From Peribolospora baueri (Eukaryota; Basidiomycota; Peribolosporomycetes; Peribolosporales; Peribolosporaceae), in contig JAMDHS010000019.1 of assembly GCA_029717555.1 (NCBI GenBank), positions 214,941 to 278,940 of the forward strand: a stretch of DNA of 64,000 bases. The letters run 5' to 3'. The position numbers and the translations under genes are program-made. Every line of letters starts with the position of its first letter. Position 1 is the stretch's first letter. The notes below the pieces were generated by a model. It saw only the letters and a program-made list of their open reading frames with translations. It had not been told where the DNA came from and did no database searches. This document shows, piece after piece, positions 1 through 9,673 of this stretch.

Positions 1-816
1 CGAAGAGGACGACCTCGGTTGCAGAGCAAATGCGCGCAAACTGGGAGAGGTGTCGCTCAAGGGTTGCGACGTTCGGAATGAGGGTGTGGACAATTGCGGA
101 CCAAGCCTGGAAGAGGAGACAAACGTTCGGACGAGCGAGCTTGGCAAGGCATCGAGGAAGAAAGGGCGGAGGGGAGGGAACTATGGCCGGACGTTAAGCT
201 CACCTTGTACAGAGTCTCATCCCAAATGCTAGTCGCAAAAGTGCAAATCTTGACTGGCTCGCTTTTCTTCCTGAGCTCCCTGCACTTGTCCTCGTACACC
301 TGTTTGCGGTCCTTCTCATCTACCAAGTCCATCTTGTGGACGAGCACGAACACGTTCGCCTCCGGCGAGTTGGCCTCCATCGCGTCGATGCACTCCCGGT
401 AATAGTGTACGTCCCGATCCGGCTCCACCGAGTCAACGTCGAAGACGTAAATCAGTACTCCGACGTTACGAAATATTTGGTCTCGCTGAGCGGAAAGGTA
501 GGTGTCCATGTAGGACTCCTGTCCACCGCAGTCCCACAGGTTGAGGACAAGATCACCTAGGAAGCGGACGTGGGAGTGCTCCACGTCGAGAGTGCTGCCC
601 AGACGTCGGGTGTCCCTGGCGAGGTAGTTGGAGAAGACGATGGACCGCATCGACGTCTTCCCCGACCCTGCGATAGGTGCGGCCGTGGGGGGTTAGCGTT
701 GTCGACGCAGGCCAGGACAAATTGCCCTGGTAAGCTGTCCTGCAGCATTCATCGGGCAACAGGGAACATCGCTCACCCGATTTTCCCATGAGCAGCACCT
801 TGGAGCGCCGGCGCAT
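1..816 (-). CDS. GTR1: Rag-family small GTPase Gtr1 (RagA/B ortholog), 3' part outside window
   Basis: Gtr1 is one half of the Gtr1-Gtr2 heterodimer that signals amino-acid sufficiency to TORC1 at the vacuole. Three exons are visible: 777-816, 204-667 and 1-106, with consistent phases. The first splice joins the two halves of the P-loop, giving GKSGSGKTS. The G3 motif WDCGGQE and the G4-type motif HKMD follow, with typical Rag stretches such as [19 protein letters not shown], then [12 protein letters not shown]. The start codon at 816 gives a very short N-terminus before the P-loop, as in the family. The C-terminal roadblock-like domain lies beyond the left edge. It is divergent from the glycine cleavage H gene, 417 bp apart. 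Identification rests on close agreement with the yeast protein. Confidence 0.93.
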
Positions 817-1233
817 TGAACGAAACGTAAGAGAAACGGTCAGCGTCGGCTGTCCTTCCCCTCACTTATAGTTTTTCATTATGTGGCAGGTACGCGCAAC
901 CAGGACGGCGCTAGAGAGACGCGCTCACCTTCTTCTTCATCGGGACGACGGCGAGGGCGGCAATGGCAAAGACGACTTGGTCCCTCTGATGTATGCGAGA
1001 TGCTGCTGTCTACGTTGTTCTTGTCGTCGTCTGTACCTCGGCCATGCGCGTCCGCCTTCCTTATCGCAGACTTGCGCGCGACCGGAAGACCAAGTCCCCG
1101 CGATCGAAAAAGTTCACACGTGCTCCGACTTGACTGACCGATCGACGCTTCTTCCGCTCGTCCTTCTTTCCCCCCCCCCCACCAAGACGCCCTCCCCCTT
1201 CCCCCCTTCCTCCTTCCCACATCCAAGTCAAGC
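817..1233. promoter_or_regulatory. Divergent intergenic region GTR1 / GCV3
   Basis: This 417-bp gap separates two divergent start codons and must hold both promoters. The side next to the H-protein gene is strongly pyrimidine-rich (about 1140-1225, with a C10 run near 1171), as expected for a fungal core promoter and leader. I see no convincing TATA box. Open frames crossing it on both strands look like GC-driven chance frames. Confidence 0.5.
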
Positions 1234-2343
1234 ATGCTTACCCTCCGTCCCACCGCCGTCGCCTTCTCGCGGTTCGCCACCGTCGCGCCTTCTATCCATC
1301 GCGCGCCTCTCCGGCTTCGCGCGACTTCTCCCATTGTCCATGCCGCCGCCGCGACCAGGATCGGGGCCATGTCCGCCTGGAGAGGCATCGCTAGTGAGTC
1401 GTCGTCATCATGAGGATATTGAATAGGTGGTCGTCTGGCAACCGTCCCGACTGACTCACTTTTTTTTCTATACGCCAATCTCTGTCTCTGCACTTAACGT
1501 GGTCTTCCTCACGCACCCGTCCACCAGCCAAGCGATTTACCCCCGAACACGAGTGGATCTCATACGACTCGGACTCGAACATCGGCACCGTCGGTATCAC
1601 AGATTACGCCCAGAAGAGCCTCGGTGACGTCGTGTACGTCGAGCTGCCGGGAAAGGACAGCGAGGTTAACATTGGAGGTGCGTGACGAGTGCCTTCCCTT
1701 CCTTCCTTTCTGTTACCATTTGCGCCTTCAAATTCGGCAAATCACATGTTCATATTCGATGCGATACTGACATCCTCACCGCCCCTTCTGGATCGCATCC
1801 TACGGCTTCGTCGCCCTTCAACCCAATTTTTTGTTTTTCTTTTTTTGCTCTACGTGTGCGCGCTTGTTCATGCTCGACAGACCAGGTCGGCGCGGTGGAG
1901 TCGGTGAGCCCATTTCAATCTAGACTCTGTGCAGCAGAGCATCATCTCATATGTGAACCGAGCCCGCCTCCCTTTCGTTCCTTGGTCTCGCAGGTAAAGG
2001 CCGCCAGCGACATCTTCTCCCCTGTGAGCGGTATTGTGGAGAACGTGAACACCGCGCTCGATGACCAGCCTGGTCTGCTCAACAAGAGCCCTGAGGAGAA
2101 GGGTGTGTATTGTTCCAGCGATGTGGCTTCCGAAAGCAGTTCACGCCGTCACTCCAACGTTGAAGGCTGAGGCAGAGCGGCTCGCACGGGTTTCACCGCT
2201 GGCTTTCTGACATATTGCCTCCCTCTGCATCCGCATCGTCTCCAATCACCTCAGGGTGGCTCTTCAAGGTCCGTCTCACAGACCCTCAGCAAGTGGAAAG
2301 CCTCCTCTCCAAGGAGGCCTACGACAAGGTCTGCGAAGAGTAA
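1234..2343 (+). CDS. GCV3: Glycine cleavage system H protein, mitochondrial
   Basis: The H protein carries the lipoyl arm that shuttles the aminomethyl group between the P, T and L proteins of the mitochondrial glycine decarboxylase complex. Five exons fit in phase: 1234-1393, 1528-1677, 1881-1903, 1994-2102 and 2255-2343, giving about 176 residues. Residues 1-50 form an Arg/Ala-rich targeting peptide without acidic residues. The mature part starts near KRFTPEHEW and includes [20 protein letters not shown], then the lipoylation motif ESVKAASD, where Lys is the attachment site. The C-terminus WLFKVRL...YDKVCEE is typical. Exon 3 is only 23 nt, and the next intron falls between Ser and Val of ESVK, right beside the lipoyl lysine. 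Lipoylation itself cannot be seen from sequence. Confidence 0.95.
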
Positions 2344-2609
2344 ACTGAACCGTACTGAGGGGCTGGGGCAAATCCCCGCGCCCAGTCCAGGCCGCGCGAT
2401 TGGAAACAATCCCCATCCAGGCTCCTCGTGGGTGCCTTGTGGGTGTTGGCATGAAGGGCATCTCGAAGAATTGAGGGGTGGATCGTGTACTGAGCACATA
2501 GCTTGAACAAGAAGGATATGTAGAGAAGAGAGGATGTGCAGACTCGAGCCCGCTATTTCGTGAGAGCACTGACTCTAAACGAACTTGGGCCCTCCCCCTC
2601 CGACGCGCC

Positions 2610-3832
2610 TCACTTCCTCCACACCTCCACGGTCCAGTCCATGAAACAAGCGTCGACATCGAGTTTGAGTCGCGGAATACCTCAAAATCCATGGGGTCGG
2701 ACAAATTCTTATGACACCTTTCCATCCGGACTGACACCTCGACCTCGTCCTTCCTGTCTCCGAACACCTCTTCTTTCCAGAGTCGGGTCCAAGACGAGGG
2801 GCTATGGGTGTAGTGGGGCGCTCCGAAATCTTTGTCGCCGAAGATGCCCTCCTGTTCGGGACTTGCGACGTTGCAGCCGAAAAGAATGGTCGGTTTCTCG
2901 GCGGTCGAAGAAGACTCGAGGTTCAGGAGAGCGGCCAAGCGTTTGGCGAGTTTGAGCTGGGTGGGCTCGTCGAAGAGGTGGAAGAACTTTCCAGCATAGA
3001 GCGCCGTCACTTTTCCGCGCAAAGAGGAAAGGTCGCTCGGAGGCGAAGCGGGCGAAGAGGGAGGCAGAGAAGCGGGAGGCGCCTGGGAAGAATCGAAGAA
3101 CGTGTCCGAGAAGATGTCACCCACGACAAACGTCACCAAACAGGTCGTCGGCGAGTCGCGGAAGAGGTCATAGCCCGATGCGACGAGGCCTAGGTAGGGA
3201 AGACACGAATCCGAAGGTGAACACACCCCTCACTGTGGATGCCCTTCAGGCCGGTCTTCTCAACGTTCACCTTCGTCCTCTCACCTTGCTCCAATTCGGT
3301 TGCAAAAGCCCTGTCACTGTCCCATCCATCAAAGACCAGCTTCCTTATGTCGACGCCAAAACACACCCCAACGTCAAGGAAGACATGGTCGGCCCGGAAA
3401 CGAGGCGAAGGAGGCTGACATTGAGCGAGCGCTATGGGATAGGATGGGTGCAAGGCTATGGCGAGGCAGATGTGGTGAAAGCACCCTGGTGGGGTTGGTC
3501 GGGGCACGGGCACGGTGGTGAAGGACAAGGTCTGATTGAGCAAAAGCGTCTCGTATATCATATACGAACGACAAGACCGCTTGGGCGCTCGCCGCGCTCA
3601 TAGACTCACAGATGCAAGGATATGGGTGGGCCGTCTCGTAAGCTTTCTTGGTGACGCTGATGAGGTGATCTTTCAGTTCCGCCTCATCGTCGATCCCGGT
3701 AGCTTTGCGAAAGAAGTCGAGGTCGTCTCGAACCAGGCTGTAGGCGGAAGGATCAAAAGGGGGGTACAAGATACCTTTGGCTTGGTTTCCGGGGCCATGG
3801 TGGGTATAGGAAATCGAATAAACCAAGCACAC
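2610..3832 (-). CDS. Fungal SAM-dependent methyltransferase (class I), ends uncertain
   Basis: The order of motifs matches a fungal methyltransferase family also found in meroterpenoid pathways. First comes YPPFDPSAYSLVRDDLDFF, then AYETAHPYPCI spliced to WCFHHICLAIALHPSYP, then SAM motif I VFLDVGVCFGVDIRKLVFDG. Further on are FVVGDIF and KFFHLFDEPTQLKLAKRLA. The first splice (donor GTGAGT near 3615, acceptor near 3500) restores the PCIxW junction in phase. The substrate cannot be inferred. No ATG opens the first exon in frame; 3832 is a GTG, so a small upstream exon is likely. At the 3' end the long frame runs on to 2276 into the H-protein gene on the other strand. Another frame gives a family-like ending (MDWTVEVWRK, stop at 2610), so a missed intron or a frameshift is possible. 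Confidence 0.7.
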
Positions 3833-6029
3833 ACTCTCTCTCTCACGAACCCGGCCGATCTATACCTTTTCGAGGCCGTGCGCCGTCGGCAGCTGGGAAC
3901 GGAGACATCGCGCGGATGGGTGTTTCTGCACTATAACAGCGCGCCGAACCCGTGCATGCTTAGACATCGTCGTTGCACCGCGGAGGTGGCACGGCCGAGG
4001 TACCAGCCAGGGTATATATATAACGTGATTCTGATGACGATCGAGAGCCGAACGGCGGCGGTATGGGACTTGTTTCGGATTAAACGGCGAACAGAAATGA
4101 ACTGCTGTCGCGGCGCGTGAGACAGGTCGCAGCACGTGGCGGCAGCCCGCCGTGACTGGCGGAGAGTCGAGGACGACTGGGAGAGAGATAAAGCGGATCT
4201 GACGCTCCTCTCGAAGCGGCGCGGTCACAGGTGGGTGGCCTGGTGCTTCTGAGGCTCATCCGTGCTCGCGCATGCGCTCGGACGTATTCGACCTCTTAGG
4301 GTAGGTACAACATCAATCAATCAAGTCGTATGACATGCATGCCATGGTCGCCCTTCGAGGCCGTCGGGTTAGCTTGCCGTCTTCCTTCTTGCATGAACGC
4401 GCCGCTCCGCGCCTGCGAGGGTGGATCAACGTGGTAAGAGGATCGACGCAAGACAATTAGGGCCATCACCAGACCACCATTACGGCCGAGGGCTTGGGAG
4501 ATGTCGAGACGCGGCCGCAAAATTGCCGAAGGAACTTGCTTTTCTTAACAACAGTCACTACTTGGGTCCGCGTTCTACATGGAGGAGCAGAAAGGGCGGC
4601 TCAATAAGATCAAAGACAGGGCCGACGACGTCCGGCTCCGGGCGTTAAGCCGAGGCCGAGGACAATGAAGACTACTGGGACCGGTTGTGGCGAATTTAGG
4701 ACCAGGAGCATGAGATGTGTTGAAGCCTTGCTTGCAAGGAAGGTTTTAGGGTATGAGTACGTGAGACCTGTTGTGGATGGACTTTGCCAGGCCGACCAGA
4801 TCACTGCCTTCGTCCGTAGAAGCCCCGTCCCCGTCCCCGCAACGCGGCTGCGGCGACAACTCTGGCTCAAGCCGGCCAGGCCCGGTTGACACGGCCGCTA
4901 AGGTGTTCAAGATAGGGGCCGCTGCGAGTCATGTCACTTGTCTAACTACTCCGTCCGTGACCTCCTGCCGTGCTGCTCCTTGTTGCGCTCGACGGGTGGC
5001 CGATCGGCGTTGTGGAGGAGCGTCGTGCTGACATGGGGGGCGCAGAGCAACGCACCTGCGGCGTGTAGCGCACTCAACAGGAAACACCGTGTCTGCCTAT
5101 CTTGCACCTAGCCTGAGCATGGACCTGAGCATGGACCTGGTCGTGCTGTGAGAGCGCGAGAGATGGAAAATAAACAGAGGCGAAAGGAGTGGGAGTGAGT
5201 TCTGAGCGTATTTCGAGCGCGCCGGTGGGACGGTGGGGCTAAGCGCGTGGGAACGGGCGTTCGTTTGATCTCCAAGCCAAGCCAAGCCAAGCCCTTGACA
5301 TGAGGTTCGTAGACGCGCCGCGCCGACGAAACAAGCCATGGTGACCCGTCAGGCCGCTTGGGCGGTTAAACATGCGCAGAAAGACGACGCTGAGAAGCAA
5401 AAGGGGGGGGGCGTCTGCGAAGCGGTGCCGGACGGGGGAGCGGCTTCTGTGGCTCGAGGAAGCCCAGTGAGCGGTGTTGGTGTGAGACCAGCAAGCGGAC
5501 GAACCGTCTGTCCGTCGTCTGCGTGCGTCGTGTCGTGTTTTCCCGCCCGCGACTGTCGTCGGCCGAAGTGGGTGTGGTGCTGCGGCATTGGATGCGATTG
5601 CCTCTGATCAGCGCCGGCCATCATCATTGCGTCGGCAAGAACTGAACAGAACACAACACAACACCAACCAACAACCACCGACTGACGACTTACTGACCAA
5701 CCACCGCCATCAACCGTCGCCCTTAGCCCATCGTCGGCCCCGCCGTCGTCCTCCCTCCCACCTCCATCCTCGCCCCTTCGTCCCCCCACCGCCATCCCCT
5801 CCTACGAGCCTTCGCTCCCCCTCCCACCCCGCTTCCGCCCCCGCGCTCACGACCACGAACAGAAACCCACCCCCGCCCACCACGCCGTTTTGCTCCCATT
5901 CTTCCCCGGAGAGGATCGCCCTCCAGGTCGACCCAGCCGGCTGCCCGCCTCGCCGTCGCTCCTCGACCCTCGCGGGCGATCCTTTCCTCCTCGTCTGCCC
6001 CTCCCCACTACGCTCCTTCTCCCTCCGCC
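3833..6029. promoter_or_regulatory. Long divergent intergenic region upstream of the kinase
   Basis: About 2.2 kb without a convincing gene. A TATA-like stretch lies at about 4012-4022. A GCCAA pentamer repeat lies at about 5273-5293, and a 12-bp unit (CCTGAGCATGGA) is repeated near 5113-5136. From about 5640 to 6029 the plus strand is rich in C, A and T with few G (CAACACAACACC-like), which looks like an unstructured leader of the kinase mRNA. A short ORF at 5592-5645 (17 codons) could be a uORF if transcription starts upstream of it. Open frames here have no recognisable domain. Confidence 0.45.
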
Positions 6030-7027
6030 ATGTCCTCAGCGTCGTCAGGCACCACCCCCGATCCCGCTGACCGCCATGCCCGATGCTCCGATGATGTCGT
6101 CGCTCCTGCTGGCTCTTCCACGACCACCACGACCACCGCCGCCACCGCCATGTCCACGATGACCACGACCACGGCGCCCGCCGCGCCCGCTGTGCCCCCC
6201 ACGCCCGTCGAGACGTACCGTCTCCGCCTCACCACCCACGCGCCCACCCAGAAACGGATGATCAACCAGTACGTCATCCTCGCCGAACTCGGCCGCGGCG
6301 TCCACGGCAAGGTCCGCCTCGCACTCGACAGCGACACCGGACAGAAGGTGGCGATCAAGATCGTGGAGAGGGAGACCAGGGCGAGGAGGTTACTCCCCTC
6401 CTCCGCCCACTCCGACGCGTTCCCCTCACCCCCGTCCCCTCCGCCTCCTCCGACCCCTTCCTCTCTCGCCTACCTGCCATCGCTTCCCTCCGCCTTCCAC
6501 CCCTCCCCTTCCAACCCTCACCTGCCTCAACACCTCCTCCCTTCCGCCGCCAGATCGGCCGGCGCCAGCGGCGCCGAGTCCTTCGGGATGCCGTGGACAA
6601 CGGATAAGAAAGTGCGCAGGGAGATGGCCATCATGAAGAAGCTCTCGCATGAGAACGTCGTCCGGCTCAAGGAGGTCATTGATGACCCAAAGAGCAAGAA
6701 GGTGTTTATGGGTCAGTTCCGACGTCTTTTTCTCCCCTCTTTGTTCTTTGCCCGAATCCTCGTTTGACTTGATATCGGTCTTTCACACACTCGTAGTGCT
6801 AGAATACATGGAAGGAGGACAGGTGGAGTGGACACAGGACGACAGGCCCAAGCTCATCGTCGAGGAGGCCCGGCAGACAATACGAGACGTCGTTCTTGGC
6901 TTGGAGTATCGTGCGTATGCATCTCCGATCCGCCTCCTCTTCCGGGCCTTCTCATGTTGACCCCGTCGCGCTCCCTCTGCGCTCCTCGGTTGTTCGTGCC
7001 ACCGCGACAGTACACTACCAAGGCATC

Positions 7028-7059
<32 letters not shown>

Positions 7060-9321
7060 CTGGACGGCCGACCACCGCGTCAAGATCTCCGACTTTGGTG
7101 TCTCCCACTTTTCGTACGCCCTCTACACCCAGCAGCTCGGCGTCGCTGCCGGTTCCCCCTCATCATCCGACTTCACTGACCCTTTCCTGTTGGACGATCA
7201 CGAGCTCGCCAAGACCGCTGGCAGTCCCGCCTTCTTCGCTCCTGAATTGTGTTTCAGCGGCGACACGACTGTTCGCGGTCCGGAGACGTCGGAGGTGGCG
7301 GTCGCGGACGGAGGTAGGAAACCGTTTCGTTTCGTCGGCGGGGGCAACAGCAACGCCAGCAGTCCGGGTACGAGCACGCCCACGAGCGAGACGCGCCCGA
7401 GTGCGACGACCGCCTCCTCCTCTGCCGACGCGGCCGATGCGCCGAGCATGGGCGTCTCGATGTCGGCGAGCGGGAGCGGCGGCGGCGGCGGCGGCGGCGA
7501 TGCGGAGGCCACCACCGCAGACGCTATGAGACCGCCCCGGCCTCCATTTCGCAAGACCCACTCCCACTCGTCCGCCCACTCCAACACGAGCACGGCGAGC
7601 AATTCTACGCGAAGAGCGAGCCGCGCTCACGTTCATCCGCACCCTCTCTCCGCCTCCGGCCCTTCATGGCCGTTTGGCTCATCATCATCATCGGACGGCG
7701 CCGCCGGCGCGGGCGAGGAACCTCCGAGGGAGGCGTCTCCGCCGCCGCGTCCGCCGATCACCAAGGCCATCGACGTCTGGGCGCTCGGTGTAACGCTCTA
7801 CTGCCTCCTCTTCGGCCACGCCCCATTCGACGCAGAGACCGAGTTCCTCCTCTTCTCCATCATACCGAATCAGGACTTTGAGGTGCCCGAGTTCATGGGC
7901 GCCGATCGAGTCCTCGTGGGGCCGAGGAAACGGAGGACGAGGACAAGGGACGGCCGATGGGTCATGGACGCTGAGGACAAGGCGAGGATAGCCGAGCTGG
8001 ATGAGGACGCCAAGCTGGTGCTCGATCTGTTGGACAGGCTGTTGGAGAAGGACCCGATCAAGAGGATCAAGCTCGAGGAGGTCAAGGTGAGAGCTTGGTT
8101 TCTTTTTCCGACCGTCGGGGCGCGGCCGGGGACACGGCGGGACAAGTCATGAGTCCAAACGGGCGATCCTGATCTCTTCCGTTTCACTTCGTCTGTTTTT
8201 TTTCTTCCCTCGCCTGGCAGAGACACCCGTGGCTCACGCGCAATCTCCAAGACGCCAACGCTTGGCTGGACGAGACCGCGCCCGAGCAGCACTCCATCGT
8301 CCAGGTCACCCCGGCCGAAGTGGAGGGCGCGCTGACGGCGTTCAGCAAGAAGCTCAAGAAGAGCATCCAGAGACTTCAGTCCAAGCTCTTTGGGCCCTTC
8401 TCCAGCTCGACTCGGTCGCGCTCCAAGAGCGTCAGTTCGGCGTGCACTTCCGTCAGCACCGGTTGCGCCGGCGACGTTACCGACTCGCTCGGCTCGGACG
8501 TCGAGGAGCTCACCGACGGCACGAGCATCAGCACGGCCAGCCGGAGCGCGGTGCCGAGCCGGGCAGGATCGCTGAAAGCGTCTCAAAAGGGTCGGGGCCC
8601 TTCATCTGAATCGTCTCCGACGGCGCAGGCTCAGGTCGTACGCTCCAGTCCGAGCCCGCCCTTCTCACTTCTCTCCCCCAGTAGCATCGCCTCCCGTCTC
8701 TCCGCAACCGACATGCGGCGCGCTAGCTCAGACTCGCTCTCGGCCTTTCAGAACGCCGCCGGCGCCGGCGCCGCCTCCGGGTCCACGTCCACGTCGACGA
8801 CGGGGGGAGGCGGCGGCGGGAGTGGCAGCAGCGCCGCATCGAGCCTCAAGCCTCCCTCTCGTCTCTCCAACCTCTTTCGCACCCGCCTCCGCACGCCCCG
8901 CTCCGCCGACCCCGTGCGGCAGCCGGTCGCAAGAAGCGGCGGCGGCGGCATGGTCAGTCCGGACTTGCGTATGCCGGTGAGCGCTGACGCGGCGCGCACG
9001 ACGATCGCTCACAGTCGACGGTCCTTGGACGACCGTCTCGGCGTGTCAGCTGGTGGTGGCTTGGACAGAGACAAGAACGGAGACGGGGGCAGGGACGGGG
9101 ACGACCGAAGTCGAACGAGCGGCGAGGTGGGTGACGAGGAGGAGACCGGGCTGGCCCACCTCGAGTTGGAGGACGACGGCGCAGCACCGGGCGCCGCCGT
9201 CCACCTGCGACACAGAAGGGGCGAAAACGAGGAGGCGGAGGAAGACGACGTAGATCTCGACCTAGACTTTTCCGACGACGATCTGGACGACGGCAGCGCC
9301 GAACTAGCCGTACTTCCTTGA
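6030..9321 (+). CDS. Ser/Thr protein kinase, CaMKK / Snf1-activating (Ssp1, Sak1/Tos3/Elm1) type
   Basis: This is an upstream kinase of the AMPK/Snf1-activating group. Four exons: 6030-6711, 6797-6910, 7011-8086 and 8221-9321. After a Thr/Ala-rich N-terminus the kinase domain begins at YVILAELGRGVHGKVRLA. The motifs follow in order: VAIKIV (catalytic Lys), RREMAIMKKL (helix C Glu), HRDIKPANLL, DFGVSHF, AGSPAFFAPEL and IDVWALGVTLYCLLFGHAPF. AGSPAFFAPEL and the MVLEYMEGGQV hinge favour the CaMKK/Sak1 group. There are two large insertions: about 75 low-complexity residues between the catalytic Lys and helix C, and about 170 Ser/Gly-rich residues after the APE motif. The C-terminus is Ser-rich and then acidic. 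Assignment among Ssp1, Sak1 and Elm1 is not possible by eye. Confidence 0.88.
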
Positions 9322-9673
9322 CTACGTACGCTCTCTTTTGTTGTACATGTTTTTTTTTGCCATATAATAGATTGCGGAGATTTTCTCCTCGACCCTTTTC
9401 TTCTTTCTTTCTTTCGAGCAAACCCATTTCGTTCATCTCACAGATCCGCACAAACGCCAAACGCGCTCGGCATCACATCGCTGATGCGGGTCATCGTCGA
9501 TGCCCGAAGTAGAGTAGAAGTAGGTGTACAAGTAGAGGGGGATGGGAGGTGTTGGGTGAGAGGGGGCGTCATTGCGTCATCGGTTTAAGGATTTGACGAG
9601 TATCGGACACTGGAGGGGGGCATCTTTCAAGACGATCTTCGCCCGCTTGGGCCGACGGCGAGGGGGTGGGTGT
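9322..9673. other. Convergent 3' intergenic region
   Basis: This is the 3' flank between the kinase and the convergent SigF/NTF2-like gene. A T8 run followed by ATATAATAG lies just after the kinase stop, a plausible polyadenylation region. Nothing else stands out. Confidence 0.4.

Noticed and set aside
879-1493. 204-residue minus-strand frame
   Set aside because: It covers the divergent promoter and exon 1 of the H protein, is Arg-rich and has no recognisable domain.
5349-5795. 148-residue minus-strand frame upstream of the kinase
   Set aside because: Gly/Asp/Ala low complexity complementary to a CA/CT-rich leader; no splice-consistent extension or domain.
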